From: Symsagittifera roscoffensis
Lineage: Eukaryota > Xenacoelomorpha > Acoela > Convolutidae
Assembly (NCBI RefSeq): GCF_963678635.1
Contig: NC_087065.1
Span: forward strand, 9,881,579-9,945,578
Direction: 5' to 3'
DNA: 64,000 nt
Positions 1-12,392 of this stretch are shown here, piece by piece (position 1 is the first letter of the stretch; each line of letters opens with the position of its first letter). Position numbers and translations under genes: made by a program. The notes below the pieces were generated by a model. That model saw nothing but the letters and a program-made list of their open reading frames with translations, searched no databases and had not been told where the DNA came from.

Positions 1-220
1 CAAAAAGCCAGAAACCCTAGAAGACAAGAGTTCAGAAAAAAATGTAAAACATTTTTTTTTCATCACTGAAAGAATGGGTAGAACAAAAATTGTAGAGTTA
101 ACCCATTTTTGATAGAACCATTAAACGCAATACAGGTTTTAAAAAATAGATTTATTTTCACTGCTGCCTACAGTCAAATTCAGCGTGAACCAACTGCTAG
201 AAGAATTTTTTTCGAAAATT

Positions 221-734
221 AACAAGACTGCTCGTATCAGGGCGAAACCCTGAGTGTTTCGACCGCCTTTAAGGTTTATGGAGCAGCAGTAAAAACATTT
301 AAAAAATTAAATGAAATAAAAGAAAACGAAAATTTTTTTTTCTAAAACTTGAATTTTTTAAATGAAAATCATCCCCCCACACGCCATATAAAGTACAAAA
401 GAATAGACTTCGCTCCTAGTAACAAATCAATTATGGCAAATAAGCTTCGTTCAACCAGTTTGGAACGATTTATAAGACGGATTAAATCTCCGCTTACGCG
501 TTAATAGCGCGAATTATATCGCGCGTTAACTGTCCCAAATTGGTCTTTAAAGCCTCATAACTTTACGAAAACTGATCACAGGTGAAATATTTTTCAAATT
601 TAAGCTCAGGACAACAATGCCTTTTAAAAAATTTTGTCAAAAATGGCTAGTTAAAAGGTCGAAATTTGTCTGAAGAAAAAAAAACCACCCGAGCACAAGT
701 ATTCCGTTACTTTCGTATCGAAAGTCGGAACAAC
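221..734 (+). repeat. dispersed ~0.5 kb repeat, copy A
   Basis: Begins AACAAGACTGCTCGTATC, then a perfect small hairpin family (TCAGGGCGAAGCCCTGA in other copies), then GTTCCGAC or its variant. It ends in GAAAGTCGGAAC, so GTTCCGAC/GTCGGAAC forms short inverted termini. The interior has a conserved core (AGACGGATTAAATCTCCGCT, then GCGTTAATAGCGCG). It has no coding capacity and is probably a non-autonomous mobile element. It is directly followed by copy B in the same orientation. Confidence 0.75.
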
Positions 735-1270
735 AAAACTGCTCCTATCAGGGCGAAGTTCTGGATGTTCCGACTGCCCTCTAAGGTTTATGGAGCAGTA
801 ATAACATTAAAAAATTAAATGCAATAAAATAAAACAAAATTTTTTTTTCTCTAAATTTTGAATTTATTTTTTGAAAATCATCACCCCACACGCCATTTAA
901 AAAACAAAAGGATGAGTTTCGCTCCTTGTGACAAATTAATTATGGCAAATAAGCTTCTTTCAACCAATTTGGAACGATTTCTAAGACGGATTAACTCTCC
1001 GCTTACGCGTTAATAGCGCAAAAAATATCGCGCGTTAATTGTTTCAAATTGGCCAAAATGGCAAACTTTAAACCCCCGTAACTTTACGATAATTGATCAC
1101 AGGTAAAATATCTTTTCAAATTTGAGCTCAGGACAACAATATCTTTCGAATGATATAAAAAAAAATCCGTCAAAAATGGCTAGTTAAAAAGTCGAAATTT
1201 GTCTGAAGAAAAAAAACCCACCCCGAGCACAAATATTCCTTTACATTCGTATCAAAAGTCGGAACAACAA
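735..1270 (+). repeat. dispersed ~0.5 kb repeat, copy B
   Basis: Head-to-tail neighbour of copy A with the same ordered landmarks: the GCTCCTATCAGGGCG start, the ACACGCCATTTAAA segment, the ACGCGTTAATAGCGC core and the GTCGGAAC end. It differs from A by several percent, so the dimer is older than the 8.4 kb duplication, which carries both. Confidence 0.75.
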
Positions 1271-2287
1271 GATGCTCAGAACGGTTCATCATCAACCCTT
1301 TTTTATAGTCACGAAAAAATGGTTTAGTCAAACCAGGCCAAAAATCCAAAACGCTGTGTCAAAACTGAATTATCGCCACAGAAATGACTTGCTGACATTT
1401 TCAGAAATTATATTAAAAAGTTTTAGTATTTAGTGGATAATGCCAAGTAACCAATTTGGTTATCATGAAAAAAACCAATTACTAAGTGTTCATGGACTTT
1501 CATGGACGAAGTTTTACAATGCGCTCAGCCTCAGGTCACAATAAAACTGTTTTTTTAGTTTTCGAAATAAGACGAAGAAAAAATAATCATCAATTGATAA
1601 AAGTGCAGTTTATTTTGTGCCACTGGATCAAATGGTTTAGTTTTGATACAAAAGATCCTGGAACAAGGCACTAAGTCATAAAGGAGACGCAATTAAATTA
1701 ATAAAAACCTAAAAGAGATAATATGGTGGTTTATTGTCACAGTTTGAGTCGCGCTTGACCGTTAAATGATCAAAAAACAATGTTTTTGCTGTGTAACTAT
1801 TATTTAATGCAGCTTTTTAAGAACCTAGATGTGTTTGTGATTGAGTATTTAACCCACATGCCAACTATCAAGGCAATCGAACAATGTCATCGAAAAGCTG
1901 CTTATTGGAAATCGTAGAAATAGGCAAACCTGGCACCGCTGAAAACAAAAAAATTGAACAGCCAAAAGTCGCTGATTTGATTTGTGATACTAGGAGAGGT
2001 TGAGAAAATGTAAAAAAAGAGCGAGAACTTAAAAATGTTACAGTCATTCCATTTACCCATGCTGCTATCGATTCAGTTGATTCGTTTTTAACCAGAAGAC
2101 AGTATTATCTCATTTGTGAAGTTAAAGCAAAAAAATAGATCATTTCCCGTTTAACGAGCAACAGAAAACAATTGAAAATAGGAAAAACTTCAGTCATTAA
2201 AAGTGTAACGAATCATCATTGCGATACAGGGGAAGAACCTCCAGTTAAATTCGATGGATCACGTTTGGGGCTAGGCCCTCATTTGAG
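1271..2287. other. no gene recognised
   Basis: AT-rich sequence between the repeat dimer and the palindrome-motif cluster. The longest open frame (62 codons, 1486-1674, plus) has no recognisable domain, and both duplicate units carry it simply because the DNA is duplicated. I see no RNA gene or terminal repeat here. The counterpart in unit 2 is 9693-10712. Confidence 0.5.
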
Positions 2288-2890
2288 TTCTATGGATAAA
2301 AACCGATTATAATTGAGTTTCCTTTTTAAAATCCGATTAAAATTGAAAACAAATCGATTATAATCAATTAAAAATGGATTATTGTATTACTGTTTTTCGA
2401 AGCAGCAAATTCTTTTTTTCATCCATTATAATCGAATTTTTTTTTTCATTTTTGTGGACACTGACAATGAAACTAAATTATAATTGATTTATTTCCACTT
2501 TACTGAGATGCGAACTTCAACGCACTTAAAATCTTTTCTACGTTTCAAACTAAATTTGGTTACGTTGAATACTTGATGCTCGATTTGCACAGTTTCCGCA
2601 TAACTCACTTGATAATTGCAAAACTTCTTGCAAATTTTTGCACGACGCGCGAAACAAAAATAGAGTGGAAAAAAATCCATTTTAATGTGATTTCCTACTT
2701 ATTATAAAACCCATTATAATCGGTTCCAAATGAATTATAATGCATTTTGTTTTAGCGAGAAAAAATGGATTAAAATCCATTTTCAGTCCTATTTTGTTGT
2801 CTGAACGTAACATGGGAATCGATTATATCTACAACACTTTAGACCACGAAAATCCATTATAATCGATTTGTTTTCACTTTTCTTAAATGC
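2288..2890. repeat. cluster of ATTATAATCGATT palindromic motifs
   Basis: About ten dispersed variants of CCATTATAATCGATT or its complement occur in 600 bp, for example near 2293, 2350, 2425, 2472, 2710, 2766, 2818 and 2851. The cores ATTATAAT and AATCGATT are self-complementary. Spacing is irregular, so this is a motif cluster and not a tandem satellite. A second cluster is at 6570-7130; duplicated clusters are at about 10713-11310 and 14990-15550. Confidence 0.6.
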
Positions 2891-3377
2891 GAAAGCTTCA
2901 AACAAAATCTTACTAGTACTTGAAAAATTGTAGCAATTGAGTCTTGTTTTTTGAACGCAGCAAAACAAGCTGGTCGTTCTGCCACTAATGGTTTAGTTTA
3001 TCAATCAAATCATTATAAAAACTAGCTTAAAGGTTCTCAATTTAAAATACTTTAAAATCACAAAGCATTTTCAGGAGCCCTACGCGATAATATTTACAAA
3101 AATAACCCAATCTAGAATAACAAGATGGAAAATTACATTCTGATTTTTACGTAAAAGTATGCAGCGAAAAGTTAGGGCATTGATTAGTTACTTATCACGC
3201 CTCCCAAAAATTACACATACCTATAGCAGTTACGGAGATAAAGAAAAAATTATTATTTCATGGGAAAATAACATTTTTAGTCTCGTGGATTTTGATAATT
3301 TTACGACCAAAACCAAAACAAAGTTCCATAAAAACAATAACAGCAAAATTTATTGCTGTACCGTCGTCGGCAGTAAT
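2891..3377. other. no gene recognised
   Basis: Plain AT-rich sequence. A 95-codon frame at 3159-3446 (plus) runs into the foldback element that starts at 3378, and it shows no recognisable domain. I do not call it a gene. Confidence 0.45.
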
Positions 3378-3966
3378 CCCGGGTTGCCCATCATAGAAGA
3401 TAATGCGCAACCATGCACATCCATGCTTGATTTGCATGGAAAATGACTAATCATACGCAGCACATACGTTGGTTTCGAAAACCCTCAAAACAGCTTTTTA
3501 ACGGAGTAAAATAGTAATAAAACGGTTTCTCATTGTTATGCAAGCTCAATGTTATGCAAGCATTGTCTTTGAGATCGTTCAGAGCACTTTTAGGATGCCC
3601 ACGAGAATATTGAATTTATTTGATTATTCAGTTTCTATGTTGCGCCAAATATGATTCTTTGTTAATCATACGTCGCGCCATATATGTTTCCATGGTATCC
3701 ATACGTCGCGCCATGCATGATACCATAGTAACCATACGTCGCGCCATTCATGATACCATAGTAACCATACATTGCAAGTATCCATGGTGACATATAAATG
3801 ATCAATATGTAAAAGTATCAATATTGTCTAATTTGAAGTCCCCATGATAAAAAAAATGTGCAACCATACGTCGCGCCATGCATGGAAAATGTGTCATTTT
3901 GACATAAAAATACGTCGGCAATTTTTCATGGTGCGACGTATGGTTGCACATTTTGGCCAACCCGGG
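3378..3966. mobile_element. CCCGGGTTG-ended foldback element (589 bp), copy 1
   Basis: Starts CCCGGGTTGCCCATCATAG and ends GGCCAACCCGGG, giving inverted termini of about 9-10 bp. The right end also holds a larger inverted repeat: the GTGCAACCATACGTCGCGCC arm near 3858 faces the complementary arm ending near 3952. Between the ends lie repeated units of CATACGTCGCGCCAT followed by ATGATACCATAGTAAC (3665-3790). It has no transposase and is probably a non-autonomous element or MITE. Its ends match those of the larger element at 49706-50777. Confidence 0.65.
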
Positions 3967-4832
3967 ATAGCGAAAACAAACAAGCCAAAGAATTCGATTG
4001 CGAAAATGCATATAATCATGTTGCTGAGTCTGAGTATCTTCGAATAACTTAAGATCAAGTAAAATTAAGCGTGCGTCAAAACTTTCACGCTATAAAATAA
4101 AAGCAGTAGGTTTCTAGATATCGAGACTGTCGACTTCTCAACAATCATACCAAGCTGAAAACCAATGGCCAACTTATCTTTTCTGCTTCATTCAACTGAG
4201 ACGCAAACTAATTTATACTAACCTAGTATAAAATACCAAACATCTCCACCCCGAACAGATATGATAATAAACCGGAAACGAAAAAATTCACTTCCAACTG
4301 TCCAAAAATTTCCAATAAATGCTTTCTGGCCTTTTTTATCGCTAAAATTCGGGTATTGAAAAAAAAATCAATCATCGAAGGCCAAAACAAGATATTGCAC
4401 AGTTGGGGAACTATTTTAAATCATAAATTGATATTGTTCAAGACCATTTTGTCCTTCAGGTGTGACTTTCAAGTGCGACTATCAACGTTTGATGGACGCC
4501 TTGTAATCTCACCGTGCTCTAGGGCCTCAATGTTTGCGAGACAAGGCAAAGCCCAACCAGGCCATTTCACAATGAAGAGCTTAGTCATGCAGTACATCTG
4601 ATGGCCTTAATTGTATCTTGAGATTCAGTTCAATGAAAAAATTTGAATCGAGCTAGTAAAAGCCGGTAAAGTCTCAAATCTTGGGGTCCGATTTGGAAAA
4701 ATTACCACCTGTTTTTGAGCCCACATAAGAACTGGAGTTCGATTTCATAGTCTGGGGGACAAAAACACGTAGTTGTGTGCATCGACCCTTTTTCAAATGT
4801 TCTTCAGCAATTCGGGAATAGTTTGAAAGCAA
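3967..4832. other. no gene recognised
   Basis: Intervening sequence between the foldback element and the next 0.5 kb repeat. An 81-codon plus-strand frame at 4356-4601 has no recognisable domain. I see no RNA gene. Confidence 0.45.
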
Positions 4833-5380
4833 AACAAGACTGCTCGTATCAGTGCGAAGCCCTGAATGTTCCGACTGCCTTTTAAGGTTTTATGGAGCAG
4901 TAATAACATCAAAAAATTAAATGTAATAAAATTAAAAAGAAAATTTTTTTTTCTAAAATTTGAAATTTTTTTTTAAGAAAATCATCCCCCCACACGCCAT
5001 ATAAAGTACAAAAGGATAGATTTCGCTCCTTGTAACAAATTAATTATGGCAAATAAGCTTCTTTCAACCAATTTGGAACGATTTATAAGACGGATTAAAT
5101 ATCCGCTTACGCGTTAATAGCGCGAATTATATCGCGCGTTGATTGTCCCAAATTGGTCAAAATGACCAAAATGGCAATCTTTAAACCCTCATAACTTTAC
5201 GAAAAATGATCACCGGTGAAATATCTTTTCAAATTTAAGCTCAGGATAACAATGCCTTTTGAGTGATATAAAAAAATTCCGTCAATAATGGCTAGTTAAA
5301 AAGTCGAAATTTGTCTGAAGAAAAAAAAAACCCACCCGAGCACAAATATTCCGTTACTTTCGTATCGAAAGTCGGAACAA
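4833..5380 (+). repeat. dispersed ~0.5 kb repeat, copy C
   Basis: Same family as copies A and B, with the GACTGCTCGTATCAG start, the hairpin, GTTCCGAC, the ACGCGTTAATAGCGCG core and the GTCGGAACAA end all present in order. It is repeated as 13257-13806 in the second tandem unit. Confidence 0.75.
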
Positions 5381-6375
5381 TTATTCATGGGTTTTTCTCA
5401 AGATTAAGTCGCACTGAACGTCAGAGCTAGCATGAAAAGCAGATCTGATCGAGGGTCAGAGTTTATAGTCAAGAGTTTAAGTCTTCCAATTTTGCTGTAA
5501 AAGAAAGAATTCAGTCTTTTTTTAGCCCAGTGAGGGATCATAAAAGAACAGGACTGGTTACAACTCTCATAAAAAGTAAATAAGAAAAGCTTTGTAAAGT
5601 CACAGGAAAAACCAGAGCCACCGTTAGAAATGACAAGGCTAAAAGTCATTAAGTGTCTAAGAAAAGACACAATGGTTACTCTGCTATACAATTTGGTATA
5701 GCCTAGAAAAAAATCATCGAAATAAAAGCTGATATGGGAACGAATAATGTTATGCCTAGATCAGCGGAAAATTAATGCGTGGAGCAAGAAAGGAAGATTG
5801 TGATGCTCAGACCACAAAAAGAAGACACGATACTTGTTGAATGAAATTCGCCAAAATTATCAGACGAAACCTCAAAACGACGAAATACATTGCGAATAGA
5901 GCAAGAACACCGGTGAAAGTGTTACAGAAAACTAAAGAAAACGAATCGATCTAGGAAATTTAAAACTTATCAAAGAATCATCGAGACAAAAAAATTGGAC
6001 AAAAAATTTAGAAAAATCAGGATCGAAAGAAACATGAACCTTTTTACAGAAAACTCAGTGAAGAAAAAGTAATAAAAGTTAGCGCATATCTGAGTTAGCT
6101 ATCAAGACTACAGACACAAACCCTACTTCAAAGACCAGTGAACGCAAAAAGAAAGTCCGAATAGCAAAGTTTTACGCCACAAAAGGGCAACGAACGATGT
6201 CTAGGAAGGTGGTATTCAAAAACTTCCGAGCACGTCAAAAACCTAGAAACAACCAGACTAAAGTCGAAGAGCCATACAAGCAGAGTAGAAGGATGCAGTG
6301 TTTTGAACAGCTCACGTAGAACCCTTCTAAAATGAAGAGGAGCCACAAAAAGCCACATTGAGATTCCTACCTGAA
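5381..6375. other. no gene recognised; possible decayed ORF
   Basis: The second-unit counterpart keeps an open plus-strand frame of 112 codons (14404-14742) rich in Lys, Arg and Glu. Here the same stretch is broken by frameshifts. I do not recognise it, and the composition could arise from A-rich DNA. It is a weak candidate for a relic ORF. Confidence 0.3.
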
Positions 6376-6436
6376 CTTGACCAAACGAAACCAGACTAAA
6401 CCAGACCAAACCAAACCTGACCAAACCAAACCATTC
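6376..6436 (+). repeat. short tandem repeat (ACCAAACCAG-like)
   Basis: Imperfect head-to-tail units of ACCAAACCAGACTAA type in about 60 bp. The duplicate is at about 14800-14855. Confidence 0.6.
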
Positions 6437-6569
6437 CCCATAGCATTACAATCTCAATTTTGCTATATCTACAACACCACTGGCTACAGACCTACAGAAA
6501 TCGTTTCCTTTAGGGGGATTCGTTTGTTTTGGAAACAGTACCCGCATCCAGTTTCAAGCGTTAATAATC

Positions 6570-7130
6570 GATTATGTTACGATTCTAGTACCCGTCTTAC
6601 TAAAATTGAGAAACAATCTATTTTAATCAATTATTAATCGATTACAATCTCTATTTTTGAAATCAAGTTTAAATTAGACATATTTCATTAGAATCGATAA
6701 AAAGCGATTATTTATTTGTCTATTTTTCGATACAATTATAATCAATTATAATTGATTATAATCCACTATTTTAACAAACATTGATTATAATCCACTATTT
6801 TTGCACAAAAATCCATTATAATCGATTATACATGATTAAAATCCCTTTTGTTGTCCATTTTGTCTTCGAAGTTTAATCCAAATTGCTTATATTTCACGTT
6901 TTTTGTAGACGTTGGTTCCTATGAAAAATGAGAAATTTTTTTAAAAGTTTTCTAATTAACTCAAATTTATAAGTTTTTTTTTCCTTTCTTCCTCTTTAGA
7001 GTTGTTTGTGATGCATATTTTAAGCTTTTTCAACTACCAAAACATCAGCATATTGATTTAATTTTATTATTGATTCGAAACACCTGATTTTGGTAATTAT
7101 AATCAATATAATTGTCAAAACACCATCACA
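6570..7130. repeat. second cluster of ATTATAATCGATT motifs
   Basis: Variants of AATCGATTATAATCCA recur from 6570 to 6840, with an isolated pair near 7097. The run near 6725-6770 stacks three in a row. It is the same motif family as at 2288-2890. Confidence 0.6.
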
Positions 7131-7699
7131 ATATAATAATTTAATAAATTTGTTTCAAGTAGTGCAATAATCCAATAATATGGAGAACTTGTCATTGATA
7201 GAGCACCAACTTGAGCAAGCGCAGAGCAGAAGGTAATTCAACCTGTTGAAGCGCCGCTGAGAACTTTCAATTAAGTAAGGTCTTATATGGACCTGATTGC
7301 TTAATCTAAGTAACATTTAAACTGAAAAAAATTTAATAGATAAAAATTTTACAGTTCCATTATTATGCATCTAATTGATATATTTTTACAGTAGTATTTA
7401 CAAGCAAAGAAAAGTAGCAAAACAAAAACAATTTTCAGACTTTTAAATTATCTTCATATCATTTGCTTTATTTCAGTTAATACGGTGTTTTTTTTGGTGT
7501 TCGCTTTATAGTTCAGTTATTTAAAAGAAACTAATCAAAACTTTTTAATACCAAAACCATTCGTTGAAGTAGTCGCAATCAATTGAATAAGTATCTCTGG
7601 GTTTACGCATAAGATTGTCTATAGACTGGTTAGGCTCGATTAAACTTCCTCTTATGTTATTCATATTGAAATTAATTAGAGAGTGATATTGTGTCCGTA
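7131..7699. other. no gene recognised
   Basis: AT-rich sequence lying downstream of the minus-strand LINE remnant. It may include LINE 3' untranslated sequence, but no terminal repeat or tail is clear. Confidence 0.4.
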
Positions 7700-8677
7700 T
7701 TCACACAGATATTCATTTTTTGTTATTTCGCGTTAATTTTTTTTTTTGTTGTTAGTGATATTATTCTTCTAGTGGTATCGAGCGATTTGTCTAATTCTTG
7801 TTTTGAAATGAAATGATTCACTTTGTCATGTTTAAGTTCTCGTCTTATTACTTTATTGAGTCAATTCAGCAGTTCGTATACGTGTAATTCATTGCTTGAG
7901 CAAATTCCCCGCGTTTTTCTTGTAGTCCTTACTTCTTGTTTTTTTTTGAGACGAAATGCAATTCGAATTAAAATTTTTTTTAGTACTTGCAATTTTTTAA
8001 AGCGGTTTTTTTTTGGCAGCTCCGTATACTAAAACACCATATTGATACATTGGTTGTATAAACTGCTTGCAAATTCTAATTAGAACAGCTGAGTCTTCTT
8101 TCATAAAAAAATGAATATGAATAGACTGCATTTCTTCTTATTGATTCAATATGTTGATTGGAGGTAACATTTTGATCCAAAATTAATCCCAGGTTTTTAA
8201 CTGCACTTTTTAGTTCTATCGTGTTTTGGTTCGAGGTAAAACTTGCAAATTTTTTTATTCCATTTGTGTCCTCATTGTTTGTGTTTTTCCTTTGTTTGTT
8301 GTAAAATTATTACTTTCCATCCATTCGGATATTAATTCCAAGTCTGTTTTAAGTTCTTTAGTTTCGTTGAGTGTTCCAAAAATATAAGTGTCATCCGCAT
8401 AAAGAATACATTCACTGTGCTGTGGTATGTTGGGAAGATCATTGACATAAACAAGAAAAAGCAGGGGACCCAAAACAGAACTTTGAGGTACCCCACAATG
8501 AGGCTTCTCTGTTGTTGAACAATTTTTAGAAAGAAAGACATACTGCTTTCTATTGTTGAGGTAAGATTTCAGTAATTTAAGAGGAACGCCTCTCAGTCCT
8601 TAAAAGTGACACTTATGAAAAAGGGTGTTATGATGAACAGTATCGAAAACTTTAGATAGATCTAAGGATGTGCAGTG
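7700..8677 (-). pseudogene. LINE reverse transcriptase fragment, copy 1
   Basis: On the minus strand the frame at 8473-8255 reads a reverse transcriptase palm: GPLLFLVYVNDLP, then the catalytic YADD box (about 8403-8392), then a SEWMESNNFTTNKGKTQ segment. Downstream the frame decays but still shows C-terminal LINE-like peptides. The LINE is cut at 8677 by the tandem-duplication junction, so the N-terminal RT motifs and the endonuclease are missing here. They survive next to the second unit. The family is probably of the CR1/Jockey type, judged from motif style only. Frameshifts and stops make it non-functional. Confidence 0.8.
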
Positions 8678-9157
8678 AGTGTTTCGACCGCCTTTAAGGT
8701 TTATGGAGCAGCAGTAAAAACATTTAAAAAATTAAATGAAATAAAAGAAAACGAAAAATTTTTTTTCTAAAACTTGAATTTTTTTAATGAAAATCATCCC
8801 CCCACACGCCATATAAAGTACAAAAGAATAGACTTCGCTCCTAGTAACAAATCAATTATGGCAAATAAGCTTCGTTCAACCAGTTTGGAACGATTTATAA
8901 GACGGATTAAATCTCCGCTTACGCGTTAATAGCGCGAATTATATCGCGCGTTAACTGTCCCAAATTGGTCTTTAAAGCCTCATAACTTTACAAAAACTGA
9001 TCACAGGTGAAATATTTTTCAAATTTAAGCTCAGGACAACAATGCCTTTTAAAAAATTTTGTCAAAAATGGCTAGTTAAAAGGTCGAAATTTGTCTGAAG
9101 AAAAAAAAACCACCCGAGCACAAGTATTCCGTTACTTTCGTATCGAAAGTCGGAACA

Positions 9158-9692
9158 ACAAAACTGCTCCTATCAGGGCGAAGTTCTGGATGTTCCGACT
9201 GCCCTCTAAGGTTTATGGAGCAGTAATAACATTAAAAAATTAAATGCAATAAAATAAAACAAAAATTTTTTTTCTCTAAATTTTGAATTTATTTTTTGAA
9301 AATCATCACCCCACACGCCATTTAAAAAACAAAAGGATGAGTTTCGCTCCTTGTGACAAATTAATTATGGCAAATAAGCTTCTTTCAACCAATTTGGAAC
9401 GATTTCTAAGACGGATTAACTCTCCGCTCACGCGTTAATAGCGCAAAAAATATCGCGCGTTAATTGTTTCAAATTGGCCAAAATGGCAAACTTTAAACCC
9501 CCGTAACTTTACGATAATTGATCACAGGTAAAATATATTTTCAAATTTGAGCTCAGGACAACAATATCTTTCGAATGATATTAAAAAAATCCGTCAAAAA
9601 TGGCTAGTTAAAAAGTCGAAATTTGTCTGAAGAAAAAAAACCCACCCCGAGCACAAATATTCCTTTACATTCGTATCAAAAGTCGGAACAAC
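9158..9692 (+). repeat. dispersed ~0.5 kb repeat, second-unit copy of B
   Basis: Counterpart of 735-1270 within the tandem unit. It is preceded by the truncated counterpart of copy A at 8678-9157, whose first ~30 bases are absent because the duplication junction lies inside it. Confidence 0.75.
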
Positions 9693-11803
9693 AAGATGCT
9701 CAGAACGGTTCATCATCAACCCTTTTTTATAGTCACGAAAAAATGGTTTAGTCAAACCAGGCCAAAAATCCAAAACGCTGTGTCAAAACTGAATTATCGC
9801 CACAGAAATGACTTGCTGACATTTTCAGAAATTATATTAAAAAGTTTTAGTATTTAGTGGATAATGCCAAGTAACCAATTTGGTTATCATGAAAAAAACC
9901 AATTACTAAGTGTTCATGGACTTTCATGGACGAAGTTTTACAATGCGCTCAGCCTCAGGTCACAATAAAACTGTTTTTGTAGTTTTCGAAATAAGACGAA
10001 GAAAAAATAATCATCAATTGATAAAAGTGCAGTTTATTTTGTGCCACTGGATCAAATGGTTTAGTTTTGATACAAAAGATCCTGGAACAAGGCACTAAGT
10101 CATAAAGGAGACGCAATTAAATTAATAAAAACCTAAAAGAGATAATATGGTGGTTTATTGTCACAGTTTGAGTCGCGCTTGACCGTTAAATGATCAAAAA
10201 ACAATGTTTTTGCTGTGTAACTATTATTTAATGCAGCTTTTTAAGAACCTAGATGTGTTTGTGATTGAGTATTTAACCCACATGCCAACTATCAAGGCAA
10301 TCGAACAATGTCATCGAAAAGCTGCTTATTGGAAATCGTAGAAATAGGCAAACCTGGCACCGCTGAAAACAAAAAAATTGAACAGCCGAAAGTCGCATTT
10401 GATTTGTGATACTAGGAGAGGTTGAGAAAATGTAAAAAAAGAGCGAGAACTTAAAAATGTTACAGTCATTCCATTTAGCCATGCTGCTATCGATTCAGTT
10501 GATTCGTTTTTAACCAGAAGACAGTATTATCTCATTTGTGAAGTTAAAGCAAAAAAATAGATCATTTCCCGTTTAACGAGCAACAGAAAACAATTGAAAA
10601 TAGGAAAAACTTCAGTCATTAAAAGTGTAACGAATCATCATTGCGATACAGGGGAAGAACCTCCAGTTAAATTCGATGGATCACGTTTGGGGCTAGGCCC
10701 TCATTTGAGTTCTATGGATAAAAACCGATTATAATTGAGTTTCCTTTTTAAAATCCGATTAAAATTGAAAACAAATCGATTATAATCAATTAAAAATGGA
10801 TTATTGTATTACTGTTTTTCGAAGCAGCAAATTCTTTTTTTCATCCATTATAATCGAATTTTTTTTTTTCATTTTTGTGGACACTGACAATGAAACTAAA
10901 TTATAATTGATTTATTTCCACTTTACTGAGATGCGAACTTCAACGCACTTAAAATCTTTTCTACGTTTCAAACTAAATTTGGTTACGTTGAATACTTGAT
11001 GCTCGATTTGCACAGTTTCCGCATAACTCACTTGATAATTGCAAAACTTCTTGCAAATTTTTGCACGACGCGCGAAACAAAAATAGAGTGGAAAAAAATC
11101 CATTTTAATGTGATTTCCTACTTATTATAAAACCCATTATAATCGGTTCCAAATGAATTATAATGCATTTTGTTTTAGCGAGAAAAAATGGATTAAAATC
11201 CATTTTCAGTCCTATTTTGTTGTCTGAACGTAACATGGGAATCGATTATATCTACAACACTTTAGACCACGAAAATCCATTATAATCGATTTGTTTTCAC
11301 TTTTCTTAAATGCGAAAGCTTCAAACAAAATCTTACTAGTACTTGAAAAATTGTAGCAATTGAGTCTTGTTTTTTGAACGCAGCAAAACAAGCTGGTCGT
11401 TCTGCCACTAATGGTTTAGTTTATCAATCAAATCATTATAAAAACTAGCTTAAAGGTTCTCAATTTAAAATACTTTAAAATCACAAAGCATTTTCAGGAG
11501 CCCTACGCGATAATATTTACAAAAATAACCCAATCTAGAATAACAAGATGGAAAATAATTACATTCTGATTTTTACGTAAAAGTATGCAGCGAAAAATTA
11601 GGGCATTGATTAGTTACTTATCACGCCTCCCAAAAATTACACATACCTATAGCAGTTACGGAGATAAAGAAAAAATTATTATTTCATGGGAAAATAACAT
11701 TTTTAGTCTCGTGGATTTTGATAATTTTACGACCAAAACCAAAACAAAGTTCCATAAAAACAATAACAGCAAAATTTATTGCTGTACCGTCGTCGGCAGT
11801 AAT

Positions 11804-12392
11804 CCCGGGTTGCCCATCATAGAAGATAATGCGCAACCATGCACATCCATGCTTGATTTGCATGGAAAATGACTAATCATACGCAGCACATACGTTGGTT
11901 TCGAAAACCCTCAAAACAGCTTTTTAACGGAGTAAAATAGTAATAAAACGGTTTCTCATTGTTATGCAAGCTCAATGTTATGCAAGCATTGTCTTTGAGA
12001 TCGTTCAGAGCACTTTTAGGATGCCCACGAGAATATTGAATTTATTTGATTATTCAGTTTCTATGTTGCGCCAAATATGATTCTTTGTTAATCATACGTC
12101 GCGCCATATATGTTTCCATGGTATCCATACGTCGCGCCATGCATGATACCATAGTAACCATACGTCGCGCCATTCATGATACCATAGTAATCATACATTG
12201 CAAGTATCCATGGTGACATATAAATGATCAATATGTAAAAGTATCAATATTGTCTAATTTGAAGTCCCCATGATAAAAAAAATGTGCAACCATACGTCGC
12301 GCCATGCATGGAAAATGTGTCATTTTGACATAAAAATACGTCGGCAATTTTTCATGGTGCGACGTATGGTTGCACATTTTGGCCAACCCGGG
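11804..12392. mobile_element. CCCGGGTTG-ended foldback element, copy 2
   Basis: Second-unit copy of 3378-3966 with identical length and ends. It differs at only a few bases, for example near 12190. It arose by the 8.4 kb duplication and not by separate insertion. Confidence 0.65.

Larger units (their letters stand above)
253..8677. repeat. 8.4 kb tandem duplication, unit 1
   Basis: The block from about 253 to 8677 reappears almost base for base at about 8678-16993. Small ORFs recur at an offset of 8423-8426 (for example 1486 and 9910, 5404 and 13830). Differences are scattered substitutions, one-base changes in homopolymers and a few larger indels, so divergence is a few percent. The junction falls inside a LINE reverse transcriptase fragment on one side and inside a 0.5 kb dispersed repeat on the other, with only a TG microhomology. 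No convincing host gene lies in the unit. Confidence 0.93.

Noticed and set aside
3540-3590. GTTATGCAAGC direct repeat, considered as a CRISPR-like or regulatory array
   Set aside because: Only two copies, no regular spacers, and a eukaryotic context.
6128-6424. 98-codon minus-strand frame with a VRFGLVWFSLVSFGQ-like start
   Set aside because: It is the antisense reading of the ACCAAACCAG short tandem repeat, and the second tandem unit breaks it.
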